From: Polaromonas sp. AET17H-212
GTDB taxonomy: Bacteria > Pseudomonadota > Gammaproteobacteria > Burkholderiales > Burkholderiaceae_C
DNA length: 64,000 nt
NCBI RefSeq assembly: GCF_002379085.1
Contig: NZ_NBZW01000003.1
Span: 1 to 64,000 of the forward strand
Reading direction: 5' to 3'
How positions within the stretch are numbered: position 1 is the first letter of the stretch; every line of letters starts with the position of its first letter. Positions 8,979 to 17,187 of the stretch are shown piece by piece. The position numbers and the translations under genes are program-made. The notes below the pieces were generated by a model. It saw only the letters and a list, made by a program, of their open reading frames with translations, searched no databases and was not told the origin of the DNA.

Positions 8979-10946
8979 CTATTTGTACAGCAACTGCGGC
9001 AACCACAGGCCGATGGCGGGGAACTGGTACAGCAGGACGATGGCCAGGATCTGGATGCCCATGAAGGGCAACATGCCGGCGAAGATCTGGTTCAACGTCA
9101 CATGCTTCGGTGCCACGCCCTTGAGGTAAAACGCGGCCATGGCCACCGGCGGGCTCAGGAAAGCCGTCTGCAGGTTCAGGGCGACCAGCAGGCCGAAAAA
9201 CAGCGGATCGACGCCGAAGTTATCCAGCAGCGGGATGAAGATGGGCATGAAGATCACGATGATCTCGGTCCACTCCAGCGGCCAGCCGAGAATGAAAATA
9301 ATCGCCTGGCTCATCACGAGGAACTGCGTCTTGCTCAGGTTCATGCTGAGTACCCAGGTCTCGACCAGTTCCTGGCCGCCCAGCAGCGCAAAAGCCGCCG
9401 AGAAGATGGCCGAACCGACAAACAGCCAGCACACCATGGCCGAGGTCTTGGCCGTCAGGAACACCGACTCCTGCAGCACCGATAGTGTGAGCCGCTTGTA
9501 GGCCGCCGCCAGCAGAAAGCCGCCGAGGGCGCCCATCGCGGCCGCCTCGGTCGGAGTGGCCAGTCCCATCACGATGGACCCGAGCACCGAGATGATGAGG
9601 ATCATCAGCGGGAAAAACGAGGTCAGGAGCATCTTGAAGATTTCCAGCCGCGCAAAACTCAGGAACAGGTAGAAGAGGGCGACCAGCGCGCCAAAAATGG
9701 CAAAGCAGACCCACCACCAGGTGGGCGCGTCGCGCGTGGTCGCGTCAGCAGGTGTCTTGTCGGCGCTGGCGGCAACTGCGGCGGGAGGTGCTGCCACACT
9801 CGCGGCCGCCGGCGCGGCGGGGGCTTCGGCGGCTGGTGGCTCCTTGACATCACCCGACGGGGGTTCCTGCAGGCCGCCCTCGGCAACCGGCTCTTTCAGG
9901 CCACCTTCCTGGGGAGGTTCCTGCAGACCACCGGCATCAGCGCCTGGTGCTGCTGACGAGCTGGACGCGCCTATCTGCTGGATGTCATACATCGCTTCGG
10001 CTTCGACGGTGGTAACCGCCCGGTAACTGGTCACCAGCACCAGCAGAAAGAGCAGGCCCGGCAGGACCACCACCGTCAGTTGTCGCAGGATGTGGCCCAA
10101 AGGCACGTCGGCATTGCGCTTTCCCTTGAGCGCGCTGAACAAGGCTGTCAGTGCGTGGGTGGCCGTGCTGCTCGTCAGGCGCTGCGTCAGGGGCGGCAAC
10201 GTGACCACGCGGTCGGCGGCCGACAGCGGAGGAGCCCATTGCGGCTTGAGCTTGGCGACGATGATGACGTAGAGGATATACAGGCCGGTCAGCATCAGGC
10301 CCGGGAAAAACGCACCAGCGTACAACTGAACGACGGAAACGCCGGCGGTCGCGCCGTACACGATCAGCAGCACCGAAGGCGGAATCAGGATGCCCAGGCA
10401 GCCGCCCGCCGTGATGGCGCCGGCCGCCAGCGGGACGCTGTAACCGGCACGCAGCATCGCCGGCAAGGCCAGCAGGCCCATCAGCGTGACCACGGCACCC
10501 ACGATACCGGTGGCCGTCGCAAAGATGGCGCAGGTGACCAGGGTCGCCACGGCCAGCGAACCGGGAATCCGGGCCATGGCCAGATGCAGGCTCTTGAAGA
10601 GTTTTTCGATCAGGTTGGCCCGTTCGACCAGGTAACCCATGAAAACAAACAACGGTATCGCAATCAGCACGTCGCTGGCCATGGTCTTGAAGGCCGCCTG
10701 GACCATCAGGTCCAGCGTCTTCGTCGTGTCCCGGTTGTAGGCCAGCCAGGTGAAAATCATGCCCATGCCCATCAGCGTGAAGGCCGTCGGAAAACCGAGC
10801 ATGATGGCGGTCACCACCAGGGACAGCATCAGCAGCCCCAGGTGCCCGTTGGTGATTTTCTCGACGCTCAGAAGCAGCGTGGCGGCGCCGATGATGACCA
10901 GCGCCATGAAGGTCAGGCCGAACCAGAGTTCTTTGCGGATCTTCAT
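8979..10946 (-). CDS. dctM: TRAP transporter large permease (DctM) with a long repeat-bearing loop
   Basis: A 655-residue membrane protein of the TRAP DctM family, the sodium- or proton-coupled permease that takes substrate from the DctP binding protein. There are many hydrophobic segments, with the family's ITAGGCLGILIPPSVLLI and a second ATPTEAAAMGALGG motif. Between the two halves is an insertion of roughly 85-100 residues, rich in Ala, Pro and Glu, with GGLQEPP, GGLKEPV, GGLQEPP and DVKEPP repeats. Family members are usually 420-600 residues, so this loop is the main oddity. The ATG at 10946 overlaps the dctQ stop as ATGA. Confidence 0.9.
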   Translation of the reverse strand: MKIRKELWFGLTFMALVIIGAATLLLSVEKITNGHLGLLMLSLVVTAIMLGFPTAFTLMGMGMIFTWLAYNRDTTKTLDLMVQAAFKTMASDVLIAIPLFVFMGYLVERANLIEKLFKSLHLAMARIPGSLAVATLVTCAIFATATGIVGAVVTLMGLLALPAMLRAGYSVPLAAGAITAGGCLGILIPPSVLLIVYGATAGVSVVQLYAGAFFPGLMLTGLYILYVIIVAKLKPQWAPPLSAADRVVTLPPLTQRLTSSTATHALTALFSALKGKRNADVPLGHILRQLTVVVLPGLLFLLVLVTSYRAVTTVEAEAMYDIQQIGASSSSAAPGADAGGLQEPPQEGGLKEPVAEGGLQEPPSGDVKEPPAAEAPAAPAAASVAAPPAAVAASADKTPADATTRDAPTWWWVCFAIFGALVALFYLFLSFARLEIFKMLLTSFFPLMILIISVLGSIVMGLATPTEAAAMGALGGFLLAAAYKRLTLSVLQESVFLTAKTSAMVCWLFVGSAIFSAAFALLGGQELVETWVLSMNLSKTQFLVMSQAIIFILGWPLEWTEIIVIFMPIFIPLLDNFGVDPLFFGLLVALNLQTAFLSPPVAMAAFYLKGVAPKHVTLNQIFAGMLPFMGIQILAIVLLYQFPAIGLWLPQLLYK

Positions 10947-11563
10947 TTGTGGTTCTCCTTGAGGGCCAGATCGCGCTCGAGCGCTGCCATGTCTTCGTCT
11001 TTCACGTGCACCATTTCCTTGAGTTTTTCCACGTCCACTTCCTCCACGTCGCCTTCGCGCACCGGCCAGGCGCCGGTCTGTATGCACTGGATGCAGCGGA
11101 TGATTTCCACAAAGCCCTGCAGCAGCAGCACAAAGCCCGACACCGGAATCACGAACTTGAACGGATAGATCGGAATCGGGTCGGCGTTGAAGGTCTGCTC
11201 GCGGATCGCCAGCGACTCATTGGCATAGGTCCAGCCGGCCCAGGTCAGCGCGACAACGCCCGGCAGGAAGAAAAGGATGTACAGCGTCAGGTCGACGATC
11301 GCCTGCGTGCGCGGCCTGAGAAAGCCGTAAAGCACGTCGCCGCGCACATGGCCGTTTTTGCTCAGGGTGTAGGCGCCCGCCATCATGAACAGCAGGCCAT
11401 AAAGCATGATCTGGGCGTCGAGCACCCAGGCGTGGGGGTGGTTGAGCACGTAACGGCTGAACACCTCCCAGCTGATCAGCACGGTCAGCAGGACCACGCT
11501 CCAGGCGCAGGCCTTGCCGATCCAGGTGGAAAACCGGTCCACCGCCAGTAAAAACGATTGCAT
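10943..11563 (-). CDS. dctQ: TRAP transporter small permease (DctQ)
   Basis: A 206-residue membrane protein with four hydrophobic helices and the family signature WEVFSRYVLNHPHAW. DctQ links the binding protein to the large permease in the inner membrane. The start at 11563 is chosen because AGGAG lies 9 bases upstream; an in-frame ATG at 11614 would extend it into the terminator-like hairpin. The C-terminus has an unusual charged tail (about 165-206) rich in Glu and Lys. It overlaps dctM by 4 bases. Confidence 0.88.
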   Translation of the reverse strand: MQSFLLAVDRFSTWIGKACAWSVVLLTVLISWEVFSRYVLNHPHAWVLDAQIMLYGLLFMMAGAYTLSKNGHVRGDVLYGFLRPRTQAIVDLTLYILFFLPGVVALTWAGWTYANESLAIREQTFNADPIPIYPFKFVIPVSGFVLLLQGFVEIIRCIQCIQTGAWPVREGDVEEVDVEKLKEMVHVKDEDMAALERDLALKENHK

Positions 11564-11605
11564 TGCAACTCCTAGCGCCGCCAAAGGACGGTCCCTGAAA
11601 AAATA

Positions 11606-11628
11606 AAGGGGCACCCAAGGTGCCCCTT
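11606..11628 (-). terminator. Attenuator-like hairpin between dctP and dctQ
   Basis: A 10-bp stem (AAGGGGCACC / GGTGCCCCTT) with a 3-base loop is followed on the minus strand by TTTATTTTTT. It would let the binding protein be made in excess over the permeases. Confidence 0.75.
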
Positions 11629-11645
11629 AGATGCCGAAGCTTGAT

Positions 11646-12767
11646 TTAAGCCTTTTTGCCTTTGCTGAAGTAATGGTTATAAGCCATCTTGAAGTCGACC
11701 GTGTAGTCGTTTTGCCATTGGCCTGCACGTTCGGCAAAGGCCTTCTGCGAGTCGAGCACCTTCTTGAACAGCGCGTTCTCTCCCCCCTTCTTGACCATGA
11801 TCTTGTCCCAGGAAGCTAGCTGTGCGCGCAGGATGGCGTCGGGCGTCTTGTAAAACTTGACGCCGGCCTTCTTGAGCTCGATGTAGTCCTTGGAGTTGCG
11901 CTCAATGGCCTTCCAGCTCATGTCTGCGCTGGCTGCCTGAACGGCGTAGTCGATGATGGCCTTGAGTTCCGCCGGAAGGGCGTTGAGCTTGGTCTTGTTG
12001 AACAGGATCTCGAACTGTTCGCCGCTCTGGTGGAAGCTCTGCAGCATGCAGTTCTTGACCACGTCAGGGAAGCCCAGAAGCTTGTCCGATGAAGCGTTGT
12101 TGAACTCGGCGCCATCGATCAGGCCGCGATCCAGCGCCGGCACGATTTCGCCGCCCGGCAGCGGATTGACGGCCGCGCCCATGTCGGTGTACATGTCGAC
12201 GGCTAGACCCACAGTACGGAACTTTATGCCCTGGATATCAGAGACCTTGGAGATCGGCTTCTTGAACCAGCCGAAGGGCTGGGTCGGCATGGGGCCATAG
12301 AGGTAGGACACCACGTCCATGTTGATGGACTTGTAAATCTCGTCCAGCAGGGCCTTGCCGCCGCCGTAGTTGTGCCAGGCCAGCAGCATGTTGGGGTCCA
12401 TGCCGAAGGACGGGCCGGAACCCCACAGTGCGAGCGCCGAATTTTTGCCATAGTGGTAAGCGACCACGCCGTGACCACCGTCCAGCGTGCCCTTGTTGAC
12501 GGCCTCGAGCAGCTGAAACGCAGGAACGACAGCGCCCGCGGGCAACACTTCGATCTTGAGCTTGCCGCTCGCCATGTCGTTGACTTTTTTGGCGAAGTCG
12601 GAGGCGTACTCGTGGAAGATGTCTTTCGACGGCCAGGTGCTCTGGAAGCGCAGCGTGGTGGCCGTTTGCGCGGTCGCCAGCATCGGTGCGGACATGGCGC
12701 CGGCGCCGGCTGCAACAGCTGCGCCCTTGAGCAGGCTGCGGCGGCGAGGGGTCTTGATATCGGTCAT
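11646..12767 (-). CDS. dctP: TRAP transporter substrate-binding protein (DctP family)
   Basis: A 373-residue periplasmic binding protein. The leader has a twin-arginine motif (PRRRSLLKG) and ends after ATAQ, so export by Tat is likely. The mature protein begins TTLRFQSTWPSKD and holds the DctP-family block GIKFRTVGLAVDMY. It resembles the TakP-like branch reported to bind 2-oxo acids, but the ligand cannot be read from the sequence. The ATG at 12767 has AGGAGAC upstream. It is first in the dctP-dctQ-dctM operon, transcribed from the 12768-13107 gap. Confidence 0.9.
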   Translation of the reverse strand: MTDIKTPRRRSLLKGAAVAAGAGAMSAPMLATAQTATTLRFQSTWPSKDIFHEYASDFAKKVNDMASGKLKIEVLPAGAVVPAFQLLEAVNKGTLDGGHGVVAYHYGKNSALALWGSGPSFGMDPNMLLAWHNYGGGKALLDEIYKSINMDVVSYLYGPMPTQPFGWFKKPISKVSDIQGIKFRTVGLAVDMYTDMGAAVNPLPGGEIVPALDRGLIDGAEFNNASSDKLLGFPDVVKNCMLQSFHQSGEQFEILFNKTKLNALPAELKAIIDYAVQAASADMSWKAIERNSKDYIELKKAGVKFYKTPDAILRAQLASWDKIMVKKGGENALFKKVLDSQKAFAERAGQWQNDYTVDFKMAYNHYFSKGKKA

Positions 12768-13107
12768 GGCTTGTCTCCTGTTGTGAAAAAACGTTAGCGC
12801 ACTATCTTTTTCCATAGCGGCCCGGCATGGAAGAGGGTTTTTACCAACGGGGCAGCGGCAATTGCCTCCAAATGGGGTGAAACTGTTTATCTGGGCCGTG
12901 TCTAACGATGGTTGAAAGCTGTCAGCTTTCAGTCAATGTTCAGATCGATCCCGTCCGTTCCGCGTCGGCAAACGGCGTGTGGCGACGATGGTTCCGGCGC
13001 ATGCTTCTTTTTTTGGAGGGGGCGACAGGCTGTCGCCGGCCATGAGGTTCTAAACTGGGGCTCACGCAGGCAGGCCTTTTGCCTGCCTGCGGCCCTGGAA
13101 ACCTGTC
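12768..13107. other. 340-base divergent intergenic region, dctP and persulfide dioxygenase promoters
   Basis: No gene seen. It holds three inverted repeats: 12913-12931, 13021-13037 (GGCGACAG-G-CTGTCGCC) and 13066-13090 (10-bp arms GCAGGCAGGC/GCCTGCCTGC with a CTTTT loop, 17 bases before the downstream ATG). Promoters for both divergent genes must lie here, but I cannot place -35/-10 boxes with confidence. Confidence 0.6.
12913..12931. promoter_or_regulatory. Palindrome TGAAAGCT-GTC-AGCTTTCA, candidate operator
   Basis: Perfect 8-bp arms around a 3-base centre, about 145 bases upstream of dctP and 175 bases upstream of the 13108 gene. The cognate regulator is unknown. Confidence 0.5.
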
Positions 13108-14229
13108 ATGACACCGATTCAGCTTTTTGACCCAGCCTCCAGCACCTATACCTATCTGCTGTTTGATCCGTCCACGCGCGAGGCCCTGATCATCGACCCG
13201 GTGGACCAGCAGGTCGAGCGCGACCTCGCGGTGCTGCGGGAGCACCAGCTCAAGTTGTTGTGGACGGTGGAGACGCATGCCCATGCCGACCACATCACCA
13301 GCGCGGGGCAACTGGCGGAACACACCGGCGCCCGCACGGCGGCGCCGCAAGGCTGCGGCATTGCCACGGCCGCCCGGCAGCTGGGCGACGGTGATGTGCT
13401 GCAGGTCGGCGGTGAACAGGTCCGCGTGATGCATACCCCGGGTCACACGGCCGGCAGTGTCAGTTACCTCTGGCGCAACCATGTGTTCACCGGCGATACC
13501 CTGCTGATCAACGGCTGCGGCCGGACCGACTTCCAGTCCGGCAGCGCCGAAGACCTCTACCAGAGCATCACCGGGCGGCTGTTCACGCTGCCGGACGACA
13601 CCGTGGTCTGGCCGGGCCACGACTACCAGGGCCGGACCCATTCGACGATTGCGGCCGAGAAGGCCGGCAATGCCCGCATCGCCGGGAAAAGCCTGGCCGA
13701 GTTTGTGGCCACCATGGCACAGCTCCAGCTGCCCCGGCCCGCGCGCATGGACGAAGCGCTTCCTGCCAACCAGAGTTCCGGCATGGGGACCGGTCGCCAC
13801 GATGCCGGTGGGGCCGACCTGTTCCAGGTCCTGCCGGCCGAGGGTTATGCCGGCAATGTGTCGCCCGAACTGGCCTGCCAGTGGTGGCAGGCCGGCCAGG
13901 CGGTGCTGGTCGATGTACGCACCGATGCGGAGCGTGAATGGGTGGGTTTTGTGCCGGGTGCGATAGCGCTGGCGTGGAAGCAATGGCCGGGCATGGCCAT
14001 GAACCCGCAGTTCGACGAAGGCCTGCGGGCCGCCGTGCCGGCGGGCCACAAGGCCGTGCTGCTTTGCCGCAGCGGTGTGCGTTCGATCGCCGCCGCCCGA
14101 CGTGCCACCGAACTGGGGCTGGAGGCCTACAACATCCTGGAAGGGTTCGAAGGCGATCCCGATGCGCAGGCCCATCGTGGTGCACGCGGCGGCTGGCGTT
14201 ACCGCGGCCTGCCGTGGCGGCAGAATTAG
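13108..14229 (+). CDS. Persulfide dioxygenase-rhodanese fusion protein
   Basis: A 373-residue two-domain enzyme. The N-terminal metallo-beta-lactamase-fold domain (about 1-240) has THAHADH (His57, His59, Asp61, His62), HTPGHTAGS (His113), GDTLL (Asp130) and WPGHDY (His171). This is the mononuclear-iron ETHE1-like arrangement, which oxidises glutathione persulfide to sulfite. The C-terminal rhodanese domain (about 250-365) has LVDVRTDAEREWVG and the active loop CRSGVRS with Cys320. The fusion matches the described PRF class (for example from Burkholderia), in which thiosulfate and glutathione persulfide are linked. Likely role: sulfide/thiosulfate handling in the cytoplasm. Confidence 0.87.
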   Translation: MTPIQLFDPASSTYTYLLFDPSTREALIIDPVDQQVERDLAVLREHQLKLLWTVETHAHADHITSAGQLAEHTGARTAAPQGCGIATAARQLGDGDVLQVGGEQVRVMHTPGHTAGSVSYLWRNHVFTGDTLLINGCGRTDFQSGSAEDLYQSITGRLFTLPDDTVVWPGHDYQGRTHSTIAAEKAGNARIAGKSLAEFVATMAQLQLPRPARMDEALPANQSSGMGTGRHDAGGADLFQVLPAEGYAGNVSPELACQWWQAGQAVLVDVRTDAEREWVGFVPGAIALAWKQWPGMAMNPQFDEGLRAAVPAGHKAVLLCRSGVRSIAAARRATELGLEAYNILEGFEGDPDAQAHRGARGGWRYRGLPWRQN

Positions 14230-14447
14230 AGCCCCCACGTTCGCTCACTTCGTGTAGCTCTCTGCCCCCCGAGGGGGCGCTGCGCCTGCGGGCCGGCGGA
14301 GCCGGACCCGCGGCCCCTGCTGGTGAGGAGGGAGCCCCCCACGCTTGTCGCTTCGGACGGATCGCCCTGAGCCTGTCGAAGGGGGCCCCCGAGGCCGTGC
14401 ATGAACTGCCATGAGACAGCCGGGCCCGGTTCACATAAACTGGCTGC
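14230..14447. other. 218-base intergenic region with hairpin and dispersed repeat
   Basis: No gene. A GCCCCC-CGA-GGGGGC hairpin lies at 14264-14278 without a clear T run, and an 18-base repeat copy at 14366-14383. The sequence resembles GC-rich spacer DNA commonly seen between genes in this family (from memory). Confidence 0.45.
14366..14383. repeat. CCTGAGCCTGTCGAAGGG repeat, copy 2
   Basis: One base different from the copies at 4117-4134 and 35815-35832. Confidence 0.6.
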
Positions 14448-15764
14448 ATGAACAATGACAGCCTGCTCAAACGCATTGAATCCAAACGCGACGAGGTGAT
14501 TGCGCTCACCCAGGACCTGGTTCGCATTCCCACCATCAACCCGCCAGGGAACGCCTACGAAGCCTGCGCCCGACTGCTTGGCGAGCGGCTGCAAAAACGC
14601 GGCTTCGCCGTCGAATACATCCGGGCCGAGGGAGCCCCGGGCGACCGCAACTCCCATCCGCGCATCAATGTGGTGGCGCGCTACGAAGGTGCGCCCGGTG
14701 GTGAGTGTGTGCACTTCAACAGCCACATCGATGTGGTGGAAGCCGGTTCCGGCTGGACCACCGATCCCTTTGGCGGCGAGATCCGGGACGGCAAGGTCTA
14801 CGGCCGCGGCACTTGCGACATGAAGGGCGGACTGGCGTCCAGCGTGATTGCCTGCGAGGCGATTCTTGAAGAAGGCTTGCCGTTTGCCGGCGCGCTGGAA
14901 ATTTCAGGCACCGTCGATGAAGAGTCGGGCGGCTTCGCCGGCGTGGGTTATCTCGCCGAGCGCGGTTATTTCACGAAACCGCGCGTGCACCATGTGATCA
15001 TCCCCGAGCCGCTCGGGGTGGACCGCATCTGCCTCGGGCACCGCGGTGTCTGGTGGGGCGAGGTCGAGACCCTGGGCCGCATTGCGCATGGCTCCATGCC
15101 CTTCCTGGGCGACAGCGCCATCAACCACATGAGCGCCTTCATCCATCTGCTGGAGACGCAGCTGCAGCCGCGGCTGTCCGGGCGCCATACCGCGGAACCG
15201 GTGGAGCCGCCTGGTGCCCGGGTGAGCACGCTCAACATCAACAGCCTGCACGGTGGCCAGGTGGAGCAGCTGTTTGCCATGGACGCGCGCGGCCGCCCCA
15301 CCGGCGATCTGCCGGCGCCGGTGGTGGCGCACTCATGCCGCGCCGTGCTGGACCGCCGCTTCATCGCTGAAGAAAACCTGGAGGCCGTGAAGGCCGAGAT
15401 TGTGGCCATGCTCGAGGAGCTCAAGCGCAGCCGCCCCGGCTTTGACTACGGCATCCGGGACATCATGAGTTTTGTGCCGACGGCCACCCCCAAGGACGCG
15501 CCGGTGGTGCTGGCCACCGCGCGCGCCATCGCCCGGGTGCTGGGCCGCGAGGCCAGCTACATCTCCAGTCCCGGCACTTACGACCAGAAACACATCGTGC
15601 GCACGGGCAAGCTCGATGCGTGTATCGCCTACGGTCCAGGCATTCTCGATCTGGCGCATCAGCCCGACGAATATGTGGGCATTCAGGAGCTGGTGGACAG
15701 CGCAAAAATCATGGCACTGGCCGCTTTAAGCCTGACAAGTGGTCGCCATGCAACATCAAAGTAA
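14448..15764 (+). CDS. M20-family deacylase/peptidase (ArgE/DapE-like)
   Basis: A 438-residue zinc-dependent M20 hydrolase. Motifs in order: LVRIPTINPPG, FNSHIDVV (metal His and Asp about 88-92), GRGTCDMKGG, GTVDEESGGFAG (catalytic Glu pair), and a late HQPDEYV. The family includes ArgE and DapE, but the second argE-like gene at 46696 fits that role better, so this one may act on another N-acyl amino acid or dipeptide. Substrate unknown. It stands alone, followed by the quorum-sensing synthase promoter. Confidence 0.83.
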   Translation: MNNDSLLKRIESKRDEVIALTQDLVRIPTINPPGNAYEACARLLGERLQKRGFAVEYIRAEGAPGDRNSHPRINVVARYEGAPGGECVHFNSHIDVVEAGSGWTTDPFGGEIRDGKVYGRGTCDMKGGLASSVIACEAILEEGLPFAGALEISGTVDEESGGFAGVGYLAERGYFTKPRVHHVIIPEPLGVDRICLGHRGVWWGEVETLGRIAHGSMPFLGDSAINHMSAFIHLLETQLQPRLSGRHTAEPVEPPGARVSTLNINSLHGGQVEQLFAMDARGRPTGDLPAPVVAHSCRAVLDRRFIAEENLEAVKAEIVAMLEELKRSRPGFDYGIRDIMSFVPTATPKDAPVVLATARAIARVLGREASYISSPGTYDQKHIVRTGKLDACIAYGPGILDLAHQPDEYVGIQELVDSAKIMALAALSLTSGRHATSK

Positions 15765-15824
15765 TACCAAGGTAGTGATTTAGGGCAATTACTACACCGG
15801 AATCCGACTTTCGGGAGCTGACCC

Positions 15825-15840
15825 CTGTCAATGTTGACAG
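15825..15840. promoter_or_regulatory. Lux-box-like inverted repeat CTGTCAA-N2-TTGACAG upstream of the autoinducer synthase
   Basis: Perfect 7-bp arms around TG, extending to 10-bp arms with flanking CCC/GGG (15822-15843). It fits the CT-N12-AG pattern of LuxR-type operators. It lies 65 bases upstream of the synthase ATG. The identical arms recur at 19591-19606 beside the LuxR-type gene. Confidence 0.75.
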
Positions 15841-15905
15841 GGGGGGCAACCCTGAATTTGTTAAATTCATCTTCAATGGTGGTACTTTTTCACAAGGTAA
15901 CCACC

Positions 15906-17165
15906 ATGCACGCTCAACTTCTCGAAAAATCCCCCGCACAACTGGTAACAAAAGCAGTTGTCAACCCGGGCCTCTCTCCGCATCTGCAGCAGCGCATTGC
16001 GCGCGAATTCACGCCCCGCTGGCAACAGCAATGGGGTGGCAAGTTTGTCCTTCACGGCCGAACGGCCGGCCCCGATGCCGTTCGGCTGGACGGCAACGAT
16101 TACCTCAGCGTGACCGGCCATCCCGACATCGTCAGCGCCCAGGTGGCAGCCCTGCGCAACGACCGGGAGTTCGTGATCCAGTCCGGCGTGTTTGTGCATG
16201 GCGAGCATCCCGCCCGGACACTGGAAAAAAACCTGGCCCAGTGGGTCGGCAAGGAAGACGGGTTTGTCTGCCAGTCCGGCTACGCGGCCAATGTGGGTTT
16301 GCTGCAGGCCATTGCCGATCCGCAAACCCCGGTCTACCTCGACACGCTGGCGCACACGTCGCTGTGGGAGGGCGCGCATGCGGCGCGCGCACCGGCGCAT
16401 CCGTTTCGCCACAACGACCCGGCCCACCTGGACCGGGTGTTGTCACGGCACGGTCCGGGTGTGGTGGTGGTGGACTCGGTGTACAGCACCACCGGCGCCC
16501 TGTGTCCCCTGCGCGAGATGGTGGAAGTGGCCGAGCGCCACGGCTGCATGATTCTGGTGGACGAATCACATTCGCTCGGCACGCATGGACCCGGCGGCGC
16601 CGGGCTGTGCGCCGAACTCGGTCTGACGGACCGGGTGCATTTCATCACGGCCAGCCTGGCCAAGGCCTTTGCCGGGCGCGGTGGTTTTTTCACGGCGCCT
16701 GCAGAGCTGCGTTACTACATCCTCAGTTCCAGCTACCCCAATATCTTCAGCTCCTGCCTGCTATCCCACGAGATCGCCGGCCTGGGCGCCACACTCGCCG
16801 TGATCGGCAAACGCGACGAACAACGCCAGCGCCTGCGGGCCCATACGCTGAGGCTGCGCGGCAGCCTGTCGGACATGGGTTACCCGATCCATCAGGGCAC
16901 GGAGCAGATCATTTCCCTGGAGGCCGGCACCGAACCTGACACCATGGTGCTGCGCGACCACCTGGAGGAACGCGGTGTTTTTGGTGCAGTGTTTTGTGCC
17001 CCGGCGACCAGCCGCAACCGGGCCATGGTGCGCCTGACCCTGCACGCTGGGCTGACCGATGCGGAGCTCAGCCACGTGGAGGCGGTCGCGTACGAGGTCG
17101 CGCCGCTGGTCAAGCCCTGGGACTGGCCGATTGCCCGCCGGGCGCGGACGGCTGAAACAAGTTAA
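15906..17165 (+). CDS. cqsA: Alpha-hydroxyketone autoinducer synthase (CqsA/LqsA family)
   Basis: A 419-residue PLP enzyme of the alpha-oxoamine synthase superfamily (BioF, KBL, ALAS, CqsA). The N-terminus has GNDYLSVTGHP, the middle LVDESHSLGTHGPGGAGL (Asp219, His222) and the PLP lysine is Lys253 in TASLAKAFAGRGG. The DESHSLGTHGP and SYPNIFSSCLL blocks are typical of CqsA/LqsA rather than of BioF or KBL. CqsA-type enzymes condense acyl-CoA with an amino acid substrate to make the precursor of alpha-hydroxyketone signals (CAI-1, LAI-1). The ATG at 15906 has AAGG 8-11 bases upstream; the earlier in-frame ATG at 15831 lies inside the operator. The adjacent regulators support a signalling role. 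Confidence 0.85.
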   Translation: MHAQLLEKSPAQLVTKAVVNPGLSPHLQQRIAREFTPRWQQQWGGKFVLHGRTAGPDAVRLDGNDYLSVTGHPDIVSAQVAALRNDREFVIQSGVFVHGEHPARTLEKNLAQWVGKEDGFVCQSGYAANVGLLQAIADPQTPVYLDTLAHTSLWEGAHAARAPAHPFRHNDPAHLDRVLSRHGPGVVVVDSVYSTTGALCPLREMVEVAERHGCMILVDESHSLGTHGPGGAGLCAELGLTDRVHFITASLAKAFAGRGGFFTAPAELRYYILSSSYPNIFSSCLLSHEIAGLGATLAVIGKRDEQRQRLRAHTLRLRGSLSDMGYPIHQGTEQIISLEAGTEPDTMVLRDHLEERGVFGAVFCAPATSRNRAMVRLTLHAGLTDAELSHVEAVAYEVAPLVKPWDWPIARRARTAETS

Positions 17166-17187
17166 GCCGCTGGAAGGTTCGGCAAGA

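Noticed and set aside
14448-15764. Assignment of the M20 gene as argE or dapE
   Set aside because: A better argE candidate is at 46696, and the sequence alone does not separate M20 substrates.
15906-17165. Synthase gene as BioF (biotin) or KBL (threonine breakdown)
   Set aside because: No bio or tdh genes are nearby, the DESHSLGTHGP and SYPNIFSS blocks favour CqsA/LqsA, and the flanking regulators fit quorum sensing.
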